Shown here: positions 1 through 9,204 of the stretch, one piece after another
Numbering within the stretch: the first letter of the stretch is position 1
Layout of the letters: every line of letters begins with the position of its first letter
Source: G965204755 sp965243415
GTDB taxonomy: Bacteria; Acidobacteriota; Vicinamibacteria; Marinacidobacterales; Marinacidobacteraceae
Length of the DNA stretch: 64,000 nt
Assembly (NCBI GenBank): GCA_965243415.1
Contig: OZ251549.1
Coordinates: 2,790,001-2,854,000, forward strand
Reading direction: 5' to 3'
Made by a program: the position numbers and the translations under genes
Notes under the pieces: model-generated
Seen by the model: only the letters and a program-made list of their open reading frames with translations
Told to the model about the DNA's origin: nothing
Database searches by the model: none

Positions 1-1
1 G

Positions 2-1282
2 CCGGAAGACCCCGGGGGGGTGGTGCTCTACGGCGATTCGGTCCGGATCGCCCTGGCCGGGGGGCGGCGACCGGAACGCGTGGTGGTGGAGGTCGGTCCG
101 CTGCTGGAGACGCCGGCCGGAGCCGAATTGCGCGGGGAGCGGGCCGAACTGGAATTCGGTTCGACAGCCCCCGGCGCGACGGACCCCGGGAGCGACCGCG
201 TCCGGTTCGAAGGCGAGGTGCGGACGGAACTGATGACCCGGGGGGAGACCCCCTTCCGCGTGGACCTGGAGTCCGATCGGGCCGAGTTCACGCTCGACCG
301 CGGCGGCGCCGCCGGCGGGGCGACCTTCACCGGCGGCGTCGAGGCGAAGGTCGCCGGGACGGAGGCCTCCGGGGACACGGCCGTCTGGGACGGGGAGGTC
401 ACCCTGACCGTCACCGGTTCGCCCCGGGTCCGGGACGGGTCGGTGCTCGACCTCGAAGGGAGGGAAGTGACGGTCGTCGTGGGGACGAAGACCGCGGTCA
501 CGGTGCGCGGGGAGGTCGGCGCCCGGTTCGACGCCCGGCGCCTGGGTTGGCTGCCCGGGGATTTCGAGAGCGCCGCGCTGTTCTGCGAGACCGCCGCCCT
601 GGAGAGCGGGAGCGGGCGGGGAATCTTCGACGGCGGGGTGCGGCTCCTGTTCGGGCGCAGCCGTTTCGAGGCGCAGCGTCTCGATCTCGACACCGACGCG
701 CGGGCGCTCTTCGCTTCCGGCGGGGTCGAGACCGCGATGGAGGTGCGCACCGGGCCCGCGGGCGGGGGGGCGCCCCCGGCGGCGGCGGACAGCGGGGCCC
801 TCGGCGACGCCGATTCCCCGGACGACGGTTCCGCGGCCGACCCGGAGCAGACCGCGTTCAGCGCCTCCGCCGATCGTTTCGAGTTCCGGGCGGCCGAAGG
901 CTGGATGCGATGGAACGGCGAGCCGCGCCTCACCGTGGGGAAGGAGGGCGAGGACGCGACCCGGGTGGTGGCCGGGGAGATCTCGGCGGAACTCACCGGC
1001 GACGGGGCCCTCGCCGGTCTGGTGGGGGAGCGTTCGGCGCGATTCGAACAGGCCGGGCACCGGGCCGAGGGCCGCCGTCTCCGCTACGAGCCGCGCCGGC
1101 GCCGGCTCACCGCCTGGGGCGCTCCGGCCCGGGTCGAAGCCGAGGGCCGTTCTTCCGAGGGGGGGCGGCTGGTTCTCGACCTCGGCGGCGAGACCTCCGC
1201 AGTCGAAGCGAGTCGGCAGCGGCGCGCCACCGCCCGCACCCGGCTGAGCCGCCGCCGACCGGGGGAGGGAGGCGGAGCGTGA
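2..1282 (+). CDS. LPS-transport periplasmic protein, LptA/LptC (OstA-fold) like, 5'-truncated
   Basis: The frame is open to the window edge, so the N-terminus lies outside; the visible part is about 427 codons. It is made of short beta-strand-like stretches of the type (S/R)AxxxxFxxxxGxxxFxGGV, repeated several times, which is the pattern of the OstA/LptA/LptC jellyroll that carries LPS across the periplasm. A low-complexity Ala/Gly/Asp segment near 750-850 interrupts the repeats, and the C-terminus is Arg-rich. The stop overlaps the lptB start by four bases (GTGA at 1279-1282). The lptC/lptA-lptB-rpoN order is a well-known arrangement, so the assignment rests on fold pattern plus neighbours. 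Which of LptA or LptC it represents, or whether it is a fusion of both, cannot be decided without the missing N-terminus. Confidence 0.7.
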   Translation, partial: PEDPGGVVLYGDSVRIALAGGRRPERVVVEVGPLLETPAGAELRGERAELEFGSTAPGATDPGSDRVRFEGEVRTELMTRGETPFRVDLESDRAEFTLDRGGAAGGATFTGGVEAKVAGTEASGDTAVWDGEVTLTVTGSPRVRDGSVLDLEGREVTVVVGTKTAVTVRGEVGARFDARRLGWLPGDFESAALFCETAALESGSGRGIFDGGVRLLFGRSRFEAQRLDLDTDARALFASGGVETAMEVRTGPAGGGAPPAAADSGALGDADSPDDGSAADPEQTAFSASADRFEFRAAEGWMRWNGEPRLTVGKEGEDATRVVAGEISAELTGDGALAGLVGERSARFEQAGHRAEGRRLRYEPRRRRLTAWGAPARVEAEGRSSEGGRLVLDLGGETSAVEASRQRRATARTRLSRRRPGEGGGA

Positions 1283-2088
1283 GTCTCCCGGCGGACGGGA
1301 TCCGGTCCGGGGACGGGGCGGCGGACGAGTCGGGCGGGCCGGCGGGCCGGCCGACTCCGGCGCGCGTCCTCGCCTGCCATGCCCTGGTGAAGAGATACGG
1401 GAAGCGGCCGGTGGTGAACGAGGTCGCGGTCCGGGTCGAGAGCGGCGAGGTCGTGGGCCTCCTCGGCCCGAACGGCGCCGGGAAGACGACCACCTTCCAC
1501 CTGATGGTGGGGCTGGCCCGCCCCGAAGCGGGAACGGTGACGCTCGACGACCGGGATCTGACCGACCTGCCGGTCCATCTCCGGGCCCGCTGCGGCATCG
1601 GGTACCTGCCGCAGGAACCCTCGATCTTCCGGGGGTTGACGGTGGAGGAGAACGTCCTCGCCATCCTGGAGACGGTCCCGGGGATGAAGCGCGCGGCGCG
1701 GAAGCAGCGGGCGGCCGCGTTGCTGGCTGACCTGGGGCTCACCGAGCGGGCCCGGAACCTGGGGCAGGCCCTCTCCGGGGGCGAGCGCCGCCGCGCCGAG
1801 ATCGCGCGGGCGCTCGCCCGGGATCCGGCTTTCCTGCTGCTGGACGAACCCTTCGCCGCCATCGATCCCATCGCGGTCTCCGAAGTCCAGCGCATCGTGG
1901 CCCGGCTCCGGGATCGGGGGCTCGGGGTGCTGGTGACCGACCACAGCATCCGGGAGACGCTGCAGGTCACCGACCGCGCGTACATCATCGAGAACGGACG
2001 GATCCTGTTCGAGGGCCCCCCCGACGATCTGGTCCGAAACCCGGAGGTCCGGCGCGCGTATCTGGGAGAGGACTTCGATTGGCGATGA
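1279..2088 (+). CDS. lptB: LPS export ABC transporter ATP-binding protein LptB
   Basis: Cytoplasmic ATPase that powers LPS extraction from the inner membrane through LptFG. Translation from the GTG at 1279 gives 269 residues. Walker A is GPNGAGKT at residues 63-70, the signature is LSGGERRR, and Walker B plus catalytic Glu read LLLDEPFAAID, followed by the H-loop in VTDHSIRE. The phrase YLPQEPSIFRGLTVEENV is typical of LptB. The first ~30 residues are a Gly/Pro-rich extension not expected in the family, so the true start could be internal, but no other ATG/GTG/TTG precedes the conserved LACHALVKRYG. It is coupled to its neighbours by 4-bp overlaps at both ends. Confidence 0.95.
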   Translation: MSLPADGIRSGDGAADESGGPAGRPTPARVLACHALVKRYGKRPVVNEVAVRVESGEVVGLLGPNGAGKTTTFHLMVGLARPEAGTVTLDDRDLTDLPVHLRARCGIGYLPQEPSIFRGLTVEENVLAILETVPGMKRAARKQRAAALLADLGLTERARNLGQALSGGERRRAEIARALARDPAFLLLDEPFAAIDPIAVSEVQRIVARLRDRGLGVLVTDHSIRETLQVTDRAYIIENGRILFEGPPDDLVRNPEVRRAYLGEDFDWR

Positions 2089-3674
2089 GGGCCCAGAAGC
2101 AGCGCCTGACGCCGACCGTCCGGCACCAGCAGCGCCTGACGCTGACGCCGCAGGTGCGGCAGACCATCGAGATGCTCTCCATGCCGATGGTCGAACTGCA
2201 GCAGCGCGTCCGGCAGGAACTCGTCGAGAACCCGGCCCTCGAGGAAGTGGAGGAGACGGCGGAGGGAGACGAGGAGTCCCTCGAGAGCGAGGAGGCGGCC
2301 CCCGAAGCGGACGAGGAGTCCGACGACGAATTCGAGGACCCGGCGCACCGGGCCCCGGGCGCCTCCGTCGAAACCGGACCCGAGGGCGGGGCGGAGGCGC
2401 CGGCCGCGACGGCGGAACCGGTGGCCCCGGCGCCGGAGAAGGATGCGATGGGGGAGATCGAGACCTTCGACTTCTTCGCCGAGAACTACGAGAACACCGG
2501 CGGGTTGGCGCTCTCCGAGGAACCGCCCACCCTGGAGCGAACCCTGCCGGCGAGCCGCACCCTCTCGGAGCACCTGCGGGAACAGTTGGGGCTCGCCGTC
2601 TCCGGGGAGCGGGAACGGGCCATCGGCCTGCAACTGATCGGGAACCTCGACGAACGGGGCTATCTCGACGGTTCCGTGGGCGACCTCGCCGCCGCCCTCT
2701 CGGTCCCGGAAGCGGAAGTCGAAGCCGCCCGGCAGCGACTCCTGACTTTCGATCCGACCGGATGCGGCGCGCTCGACCTCCGGGAGTGCCTGCTGGCCCA
2801 GATCCGGGCGCTGCCCGAAGACGCCGGACCGGACGCCGCCCGACTCGAGCGCATCGTCCGCGAGCATCTGGATCAGGTCATGAAAGAGCGCTTCGGGTTG
2901 GTGGCGGAGGGGATCGGCGTCGGCGTGGAGGAGGTCCTGCGGCTGGTGCGCCGGATCGGCGCGCTGTCTTTCCGTCCCGGCGAGACCTTCACTTCGGCGC
3001 CGGCGGAGCGGGTGATCCCCGACGCGCGGGCGTACCGGTTCAACGGGGAGTGGCGGGTGGAGATGAACGAGGGGATCCCGAGGTTCCGGCCGAGCCCGGC
3101 GTACCGGGAGATCCTGCGCCCCGGGGGGAGACATACCGACGAGGAGCGGCAATTCGCCCGGGACGCCTGGATCCGCGCCAAGGGCTTCCGCCGGTCGGTG
3201 CAGCAGCGTCAGGAGACGGTCCGCCTGGTCGCCGAGGACATCGTGAAGAAACAGGAGGACTTCCTGAACGAGGGCATCGACCGGATCCGGCCGCTGGTGC
3301 TCAACGATGTGGCCCGGGACATCGGACGGGCGGAATCCACGGTCTCGCGGGTGGTCAGCAACAAGTACCTGCAGACGCCGCGCGGGGTGGTGCCCTTCCG
3401 GCGCTTCTTCCACAGCGCGCTGGCGCTCCGCGACGGCCGGCAGGTCTCCTCGGAAGCGGTGCGGGCGCGGGTGAAGCGCATCGTGGAGCGCGAGGACCCG
3501 GAATATCCGCTCGCCGACGACCAGATCGCCCAACTGCTCGACCGCGACGGGATCATCATCGCCCGGCGCACGGTCGCCAAGTACCGCAAGGCGCTGCGCA
3601 TCCCCTCCTCGAACGACCGCCGCGCCCGCCACCGCTACCGCCACGGGGGATCGAAGCGATCCGGGGCCGGTTGA
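2085..3674 (+). CDS. rpoN: RNA polymerase sigma-54 factor
   Basis: Alternative sigma factor that needs AAA+ enhancer-binding activators. All three regions are visible: an N-terminal Gln/Leu-rich activator-interacting region (QRLTLTPQVRQTIEMLSMPMVELQQ), a long acidic linker rich in Glu and Asp (about residues 55-135), the core-binding domain, the helix-turn-helix region, and the diagnostic RpoN box ARRTVAKYR at residues 493-501. The ATG at 2085 forms an ATGA overlap with lptB and is preferred to the TTG two codons earlier. The length of 529 aa is slightly long because of the acidic linker. Its position next to lptB and the PTS genes is conserved in many Gram-negative lineages. Confidence 0.97.
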   Translation: MRAQKQRLTPTVRHQQRLTLTPQVRQTIEMLSMPMVELQQRVRQELVENPALEEVEETAEGDEESLESEEAAPEADEESDDEFEDPAHRAPGASVETGPEGGAEAPAATAEPVAPAPEKDAMGEIETFDFFAENYENTGGLALSEEPPTLERTLPASRTLSEHLREQLGLAVSGERERAIGLQLIGNLDERGYLDGSVGDLAAALSVPEAEVEAARQRLLTFDPTGCGALDLRECLLAQIRALPEDAGPDAARLERIVREHLDQVMKERFGLVAEGIGVGVEEVLRLVRRIGALSFRPGETFTSAPAERVIPDARAYRFNGEWRVEMNEGIPRFRPSPAYREILRPGGRHTDEERQFARDAWIRAKGFRRSVQQRQETVRLVAEDIVKKQEDFLNEGIDRIRPLVLNDVARDIGRAESTVSRVVSNKYLQTPRGVVPFRRFFHSALALRDGRQVSSEAVRARVKRIVEREDPEYPLADDQIAQLLDRDGIIIARRTVAKYRKALRIPSSNDRRARHRYRHGGSKRSGAG

Positions 3675-3693
3675 TTCGGCCCGGCCGGTCGCG

Positions 3694-3699
3694 GATACT
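3694..3699 (+). promoter_or_regulatory. Candidate -10 element (GATACT) for the EIIA-HPr-EI unit
   Basis: GATACT matches four of six positions of TATAAT and ends 9 nt before the ATG at 3709. There is no Shine-Dalgarno in between. This would give a leaderless or near-leaderless transcript for the PTS genes, separate from read-through out of rpoN. Confidence 0.4.
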
Positions 3700-3708
3700 G
3701 GCCGGCCG

Positions 3709-4206
3709 ATGATCGGGATCGTGGTGGTCACCCACGGGCAACTCGCCCGTGAACTGGTGGCGGCGGCGGAGATGATCGTCGGCGACGACCTCCCGAACGC
3801 GACCGCGGTCTCGGTGGGATGGTTCGACGCCGCGGACGAGGCCCGCAGCGCCATCCTGGCGGCGGTGGAGCGGGTGTCCGGCGGCGGCGGCGTGGTCCTC
3901 CTGACGGACATGTTCGGAGGGACCCCGTCGAATCTGTCGCTCAGCCTGCTCGCCGACCGCCGGGTGGAAGTGGTCACCGGGGTCAACCTGCCGATGCTGA
4001 TCCGGCTGGTCTCCATCCGGGAAGAGGAGCAGGTGAGCCTCGCCCAGGCGGCGCGGGAGGCTGTCGCCCAGGGGAAGGAGAACATCTATCGGGCCTCGGA
4101 GCTGCTCGCCGCCTCGACCCGGGAACCGGCGGCGCCCCCGGAGGGACCGCGTCGGAGGGGAAGGGGAACCGGGAAGGCGAAGGCCGCGGAGGAGGAGTCG
4201 TCGTGA
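3709..4206 (+). CDS. PTS EIIA component, mannose family (regulatory)
   Basis: Phosphoryl acceptor of the mannose-type EIIA family. The active-site His is His9 in GIVVVTHG. The motif TDMFGGTPSNLSL (about residues 65-77) is the hallmark of EIIA-Man. At 165 aa it is a stand-alone domain with a Lys/Arg-rich tail; no EIIB, EIIC or EIID permease gene is present. It is followed by HPr and EI, so the set looks like a phosphorelay devoted to regulation, comparable in role to PTS-Ntr, rather than to sugar uptake. The target of the phosphorelay cannot be told from the sequence; in related clusters HprK and RapZ genes lie here, but none is seen. Confidence 0.9.
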   Translation: MIGIVVVTHGQLARELVAAAEMIVGDDLPNATAVSVGWFDAADEARSAILAAVERVSGGGGVVLLTDMFGGTPSNLSLSLLADRRVEVVTGVNLPMLIRLVSIREEEQVSLAQAAREAVAQGKENIYRASELLAASTREPAAPPEGPRRRGRGTGKAKAAEEESS

Positions 4207-4240
4207 GTCGTCGCCGGGCCGGCCCGCAGGCCGGGGCCTG

Positions 4241-4558
4241 ATGCCCAGCCGGACCGTCGCGGTGCGGAACCCGCGGGGGCTCCACGCCCGGGCCTCCGCC
4301 CGTTTCGTGAAGACCGCCGCGGCCCACGACGCGGTGGTGACGGTGACGAAAGGCGACACCACCATCGACGGGAAGAGCATCGTCAGCCTCCTGTTCCTGG
4401 CCGCGGCGCAGGGGAGCCGCATCACCATCCGGACTTCGGGCCCGCAAGCGGGGCCGGCCCTCTCGGCCCTGGTGCGGCTCGTCGAAGGCGGGCTGGGCGA
4501 TCCGGAGGCCGAGGGGTCGGCGGGCGGGGTCCGGGCCGGCCCGGGGAGCGGCCGATGA
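4241..4558 (+). CDS. ptsH: Phosphocarrier protein HPr
   Basis: Small phosphocarrier between EI and EIIA. The phospho-accepting His is His15 in NPRGLHARASA. A serine sits at residue 46 in DGKSIVSLLFLAA, the position phosphorylated by HPr kinase in organisms that have one; no hprK is visible in the window. The protein has 105 aa, with a Gly/Ala-rich tail beyond the usual ~88. It starts at ATG 4241, 34 nt after EIIA, and its stop overlaps the EI start (ATGA). Confidence 0.94.
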   Translation: MPSRTVAVRNPRGLHARASARFVKTAAAHDAVVTVTKGDTTIDGKSIVSLLFLAAAQGSRITIRTSGPQAGPALSALVRLVEGGLGDPEAEGSAGGVRAGPGSGR

Positions 4559-6360
4559 CCGGCGGGGCGGCGGGGCGCCGGGGGATCGTGCTGCGGGGGG
4601 AGGCCGCGGCGCCGGGGATCGCGGTGGCGCGGACGGTGCTCTTCGAACGGCTGGTGGTGCCGGTCTTCCGGCTGGCGATCTCCCGCCGGGAGACGGCCCG
4701 GGAGATCCGCCGGTTCCAGCAGGCGCTCGACGACGCCGACCGGCAACTGCGGCGGATCCGCGACTCCACCCGGGAGGCCCTCGGCAAGGATCACGCCTAC
4801 CTGTTCGAGGGGCAGCGCCTGATGCTGCAGGACCCGCTGCTCGTCGACCGGGTGCGCGCCGAGATCCGCGAGCGGCAGGTCAACGCCGAGTGGGCGCTGC
4901 GCAGCGTGATCCGGGAACTGGAGGCGGTCTTCGACGGGCTCGCCGACGAGTACCTGAGACAGCGCAAGGGAGAGATCGCGGATGTGGGCGGGCGCCTGCT
5001 GCAGAACCTCGCCGGGCGCGCCCGCCCGGCCCCGGAGCGGGGGGACCGGAAACAGGTCGTCGCCGCCGAAGACCTGCGCCCGTCGGACACCGCGGAGTTG
5101 GACTGGAGCCGCACCCTGGGGATCGTCATGGAGGCCGGCGGGCCCACCTACCACACGGCGATCCTCGCCCGGACCCACGATGTTCCCTGCGTCACCGGCG
5201 TACGCGGGCTGCTGCGCCACCTCCGCATCGGGGCCCCCATCGTCGTCGACGGCACCGAGGGAGTGGTGGTCGTCGGACCTTCGCGGGACACGCTGCGGGA
5301 GTACCGGCGGCGGCGGCTGCGGGCCCGGGAGCGCCGGCGGCGGCTGGTCGCCGCCACCGCCGGGCGGGCGGTCACCGCCGACGGGGAGCCGGTTGCGGTC
5401 CTGGCGAACATCGACGAGCCGGGAGAGGTCGCCGCCGCGCGCGCGAACGGCGCCGAGGGCGTCGGCCTGTTCCGGACGGAAGGACTCGCCGCCCCGGAGA
5501 TTCCCGGGGAGGAAGAACAGGTGCGGATCTACCGCGACCTGGCCGGGGAACTCCATCCGCACCCGCTGGTGGTGCGCGCCTTCGATCTGGACGCGACCCG
5601 GATCGGACGCCGGCCGGAGCGGAACCCGGCGCTCGGGCTGCGGGGGACGCGCCTCCTGGCCCAGGCGTCGGGCGTCTTCGAGACGCAGATCCGGGCGGTC
5701 CTCCGGGCCGCCACCGAGGGAACGGTGCACCTCATGTTCCCGATGGTCGGGGGACTCGAGGAATTCCGGGCGGCGCGCACCCATGTGGGGGCCGCGAAGC
5801 GCGCGCTGCGCCACCGGGGGGCGCGGTTCCGCGAAGTCCCGCTGGGCGCGATGATCGAGGTGCCGTCGGCTGCGGCCACTGCCGACGCCCTGGCGGCGGA
5901 GGCCGACTTCCTGAGCGTGGGGACGAACGACCTGATGCAGTACCTGTTCGGGGCGGATCGGGCGAACGAGCGGGTGGCGCAGTTCAACGACCCCCTGCAT
6001 CCGGCGATCCTGCGGACGATCCGGTTCATCGCGCGGGTGGCGGCGCGGAACCGGACGCCGGTCACGATCTGCGGCGAGATGGCGGCCGACCCGCTGGTCC
6101 TGCCGCTCCTGATCGGGTTCGGAGTCCGGTCGTTCTCCCTGACTCCCCACGCGGTGCCGGAGGGGAAGCGGATCATCGGGAAGGTCCACGCCGGGGAGGC
6201 CGCCGAACTCGCCCGGGCCAGCGTCCACCTGACGACCGCCCGCCGGGTTCGCGCCCGTCTCCTGCGCCGGAGCGGACCGCGGCGTCCGTCCGCTGTCGCG
6301 CCGCTCCCGCCGGGGCGTCCGCCCGGGAGTTCGCCCGGGAGTTCGCCCGCCGCCGGCTGA
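4555..6360 (+). CDS. ptsI: Phosphoenolpyruvate-protein phosphotransferase (PTS enzyme I)
   Basis: Transfers phosphate from PEP to HPr. The N-terminal HPr-binding and phosphohistidine domains contain the active-site motif GGPTYHTAILAR with His200; most EI enzymes have Ser where Tyr199 stands here. The C-terminal PEP-binding barrel shows GLFRTE, the LMFPMV segment, the GTNDLMQY motif and the catalytic Cys in TICGEMAADP. At 601 aa, without a GAF domain, it resembles PtsI in architecture rather than PtsP. The last ~15 codons are encoded by a 12-bp tandem repeat (SPGSSPGSSP), which is probably not functional. It overlaps ptsH by 4 bp and converges with alaS. Confidence 0.94.
   Translation: MTGGAAGRRGIVLRGEAAAPGIAVARTVLFERLVVPVFRLAISRRETAREIRRFQQALDDADRQLRRIRDSTREALGKDHAYLFEGQRLMLQDPLLVDRVRAEIRERQVNAEWALRSVIRELEAVFDGLADEYLRQRKGEIADVGGRLLQNLAGRARPAPERGDRKQVVAAEDLRPSDTAELDWSRTLGIVMEAGGPTYHTAILARTHDVPCVTGVRGLLRHLRIGAPIVVDGTEGVVVVGPSRDTLREYRRRRLRARERRRRLVAATAGRAVTADGEPVAVLANIDEPGEVAAARANGAEGVGLFRTEGLAAPEIPGEEEQVRIYRDLAGELHPHPLVVRAFDLDATRIGRRPERNPALGLRGTRLLAQASGVFETQIRAVLRAATEGTVHLMFPMVGGLEEFRAARTHVGAAKRALRHRGARFREVPLGAMIEVPSAAATADALAAEADFLSVGTNDLMQYLFGADRANERVAQFNDPLHPAILRTIRFIARVAARNRTPVTICGEMAADPLVLPLLIGFGVRSFSLTPHAVPEGKRIIGKVHAGEAAELARASVHLTTARRVRARLLRRSGPRRPSAVAPLPPGRPPGSSPGSSPAAG
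6320..6350 (+). repeat. 12-bp tandem repeat at the 3' end of the EI gene
   Basis: The unit CGCCCGGGAGTT occurs twice in tandem plus a partial third copy. It encodes a repeated Ser-Pro-Gly-Ser at the C-terminus of enzyme I. Similar 11-12 bp tandem duplications occur elsewhere in the window. Confidence 0.85.
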
Positions 6361-6450
6361 GCGTCGGCCCCTCGGGCCCTCCGCGCCCCATCCTCCGGCA
6401 TCGTCGGCCGGAACCTCCGGCCGGAACCCGCGACCGGGGAAGGGGGCGGA

Positions 6451-9204
6451 CTACGGGCCGGGAGGCGGCGCCGACCGGACCCGGCGCACGGCCTCCCGGA
6501 CGAGTTCCCGGAGCGCCGGGAGCCCGGCCGCGTTCGGCCCGCCGCCCTCCGCCCGGTGGCTCTTTCCGCCTCCCCGGCCCCCGATGGCGGCCACCGCCTC
6601 CCGCAGCAGGCGGTCCGCCGGGAGGGCGCCCTCGAGGTCCGGCGAGACCGCGGCGATCACGGCTGCCCGACCCTCCCGGACATTCGCCGAGACCGCCACC
6701 CAGGGCCGTCCGTCGCCGTTCCCGCTCCGGCGCCGGTCGCGGAAGGCGTCCACCAGACGCCGGTGCTCGTGTTGCGAAGCCCCGGCGAGCGGCTCCGGCA
6801 GCCAGACCTCCACGCCGCCGATCTCCTCGATCCCGGGACTCCGGGCGGATCCCTCCGGCGCGTCCGCCGCCTCCCCGTTCCCGCGGGGGGACAGCCGCCG
6901 GCGGGCCAGTTCGTCCGAGAGTCGCAGCGCTTCGCGTTCCGCGCGCTTCAGGTCCGATCGCATCCGGGCGACCCGCTCCGCGGCTTCGGCGGGGGCGCTC
7001 CGCGCGGCGCGGCTGACTTCCCGCAGCAGTCGCCGGCCGCGGAGGAGGTGGTCGAGCGCGGCCCCGCCGGTCAGCGCTTCGAGGCGCCGCACGCCGGCGG
7101 AGACCGATTCCTCGGAGACGATCACGAAGAGCCCCGCCTCGCCGGTGGCGCCGAGGTGGGTGCCGCCGCAGAGTTCGATGCTGAACGCCGGCACCTCGAT
7201 GACCCGGACCTCGGCGCCGTAGCGGTCCCCGAAGAAGGCGAGCGCCCCGCGGCGCAGGGCGTCGTCGAGGGGCAGCACGCTGGCGAGGACTTCCCGGTTC
7301 GCCCGGATCTGCTCGTTCACTCGGCCCTCGACGGTCTCGATCTCCCCGGTGGTGAGCGGGGCGAAGTGGGTGAAGTCGAAGCGGAGCCGGTCCGGCGCGA
7401 CGAGCGAGCCGGCCTGCTTCACATGGAGCCCCAGGAGGTCCCGGAGCGCGGCGTGGAGGAGGTGGGTCACGGTGTGGTGGCTCGCGGCGCCGCGCCGGCG
7501 CTCCCGGTCCACGAACGCCTCGACCCGCTGCCCCGGTCCCAGGGCGCCCTCGAGGACCCGCACGGTGTGGACGACCAGTCCGTCGCGGGAGCGGGTGTCC
7601 GTCACGGCGGCGGCGCCGCCCGCCCCGCGCAGCCGGCCGCGGTCGCCCACCTGCCCGCCGCCCTCCGGGTAGAAGGGGGTCGGGTCGAGGACGATCTCGC
7701 CCTCCTGGCCGGCCCGCAGTTCCGCCACCGGAGCGGCGGGCCCGCCGCCCTCGGGCGACGAGAAGAGGGCGAGGACCTCCGCGCCCTCGGTCTCGGTCTC
7801 TTCGTAGCCGCGGAATCGGGACTCCCGGTCGCCCACGGCGGCGCGGTAGGCGGTTCCGCCGGGAGTCGGCGCTCCCCTCCAACTGCGCCGGGCCCGCTCC
7901 CGCTGCTTCTCCATCTGCTGCTCGAACCCTTCGCGGTCCACCGAGAGGCCGTTCTCCCGCGCCACTTCCTCGACCAGGTCGAAAGGGAGGCCGAAGGTGT
8001 CGTAGAGCCGGAAGGCGTCCTCCCCGTCGATCCGCGGAGCGCCGCTCCCGGCCCCGCGGGCCAGGACCCGGTCGAGTTGGGTCATGGCCGTGGCCAGGGC
8101 CCCGGAGAACCGCTCTTCCTCGAACCCGGAGACGCGGCGGACCAGGTCGCGGGAAAGGCCCAGTTCCGGCCACGCGCTCTCCATCCCCTCGATCGCCCGT
8201 TCGGTGAAGTCGGCGAGGAACGGGCTCTCGAGCCGGGCCTTCCGGCCGAAGCGGAGCGCGCGGCGCAGGATCTTGCGGAGCACATAGCCCCGCCCGTCGT
8301 TCCCCGGGAGGACCCCGTCCGCGATGAGGAACGCGGCCGCCCGCGCGTGATCGGCGAGGACCCGGGAGGCGGCCAGCACGGTCTCCGGGGCGGCTTCCCC
8401 GGGAGCCCGCGCGTGAACGGCCGAGAGCAGGGGCGCGAAGAGATCGGTCTCGTAGTTCGACGGGACCCCCTGCATCACCGCGGCGAGCCGCTCGAGGCCC
8501 ATCCCGGTATCCACCGAGGGCGCCGGCAACGGGGTCAGGCGGCCGGCTCCGTCCCGGTCGAACTGCATGAACACCAGGTTCCAGATCTCCAGGAAGCGGT
8601 CCTCGCCGGGGAAGTCCGGCCCCTGGTCGTAGTGGATCTCGGAACAGGGACCGCAGGGTCCGGTGTCTCCCATCGCCCAGAAGTTCTCGGCGGCCGGAAG
8701 GGCCGAGAGGCGGTCCTCGGGGACGAAGGCCCGCCAGAGTCGTTCGGCCTCCGTGTCGCGGGGCGTGGAGGCGTCCCCGGCGAAGACGGTGACCGACAGC
8801 CGTTCGGGCGCGAGGCCGAGGTCCCCGGTGAGGAATTCCCAGGCCAGCGCGATCGCCCGCTCCTTGAAGTAGTCCCCGAAGGAGAAGTTCCCGAGCATCT
8901 CGAAGAAGGTGTGATGCCGGGCGGTGAAGCCCACGTTCTCGAGGTCGTTGTGCTTGCCGCCGGCGCGGAGGCACTTCTGGACCGACACCGCCCGGGGATG
9001 TTCCGGTTCCTTCCGGCCGAGGAAGAACTCCTTGAACTGGTTCATCCCGGCGTTCGCGAACAGGAGCGTCGGGTCGTCCCGGGGGACGAGCGGGGAACTG
9101 CGGACCACCCGGTGGTCGCGCGCCGCGAAGAAGTCGAGGAAGGCCCGGCGCAGGTCGGCCCCGCGGGCGGGCGCGGTCGGGGGCGGGCTGCCGGGACGGT
9201 TCAC
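6451..9204 (-). CDS. alaS: Alanyl-tRNA synthetase
   Basis: Charges tRNA-Ala and edits mischarged Ser/Gly. From the GTG at 9204 it is 917 aa. The class II catalytic core is evident from FFARDHRVVRSSPLVPRDD, FANAGMNQFKEFFLG, GGKHNDLENVG and NFSFGDYFK. The editing domain has the zinc motifs HHTVTH and CGGTH. The C-terminal oligomerisation domain (DHHA1 type) keeps the Gly-rich RGGGKSH motif. The start is fixed by a GTGA overlap with the upstream recX stop. The frame stays open far upstream of this GTG, but that part belongs to shadows of recX and etfA. Full length, no anomalies. Confidence 0.97.
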   Translation of the reverse strand: MNRPGSPPPTAPARGADLRRAFLDFFAARDHRVVRSSPLVPRDDPTLLFANAGMNQFKEFFLGRKEPEHPRAVSVQKCLRAGGKHNDLENVGFTARHHTFFEMLGNFSFGDYFKERAIALAWEFLTGDLGLAPERLSVTVFAGDASTPRDTEAERLWRAFVPEDRLSALPAAENFWAMGDTGPCGPCSEIHYDQGPDFPGEDRFLEIWNLVFMQFDRDGAGRLTPLPAPSVDTGMGLERLAAVMQGVPSNYETDLFAPLLSAVHARAPGEAAPETVLAASRVLADHARAAAFLIADGVLPGNDGRGYVLRKILRRALRFGRKARLESPFLADFTERAIEGMESAWPELGLSRDLVRRVSGFEEERFSGALATAMTQLDRVLARGAGSGAPRIDGEDAFRLYDTFGLPFDLVEEVARENGLSVDREGFEQQMEKQRERARRSWRGAPTPGGTAYRAAVGDRESRFRGYEETETEGAEVLALFSSPEGGGPAAPVAELRAGQEGEIVLDPTPFYPEGGGQVGDRGRLRGAGGAAAVTDTRSRDGLVVHTVRVLEGALGPGQRVEAFVDRERRRGAASHHTVTHLLHAALRDLLGLHVKQAGSLVAPDRLRFDFTHFAPLTTGEIETVEGRVNEQIRANREVLASVLPLDDALRRGALAFFGDRYGAEVRVIEVPAFSIELCGGTHLGATGEAGLFVIVSEESVSAGVRRLEALTGGAALDHLLRGRRLLREVSRAARSAPAEAAERVARMRSDLKRAEREALRLSDELARRRLSPRGNGEAADAPEGSARSPGIEEIGGVEVWLPEPLAGASQHEHRRLVDAFRDRRRSGNGDGRPWVAVSANVREGRAAVIAAVSPDLEGALPADRLLREAVAAIGGRGGGKSHRAEGGGPNAAGLPALRELVREAVRRVRSAPPPGP

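Noticed and set aside
6361..6450. Terminator between ptsI and alaS.
   Set aside because: Only a GGCCGGAACC near-duplication and weak GC pairing are present; no stable stem with a T-tract in either direction.
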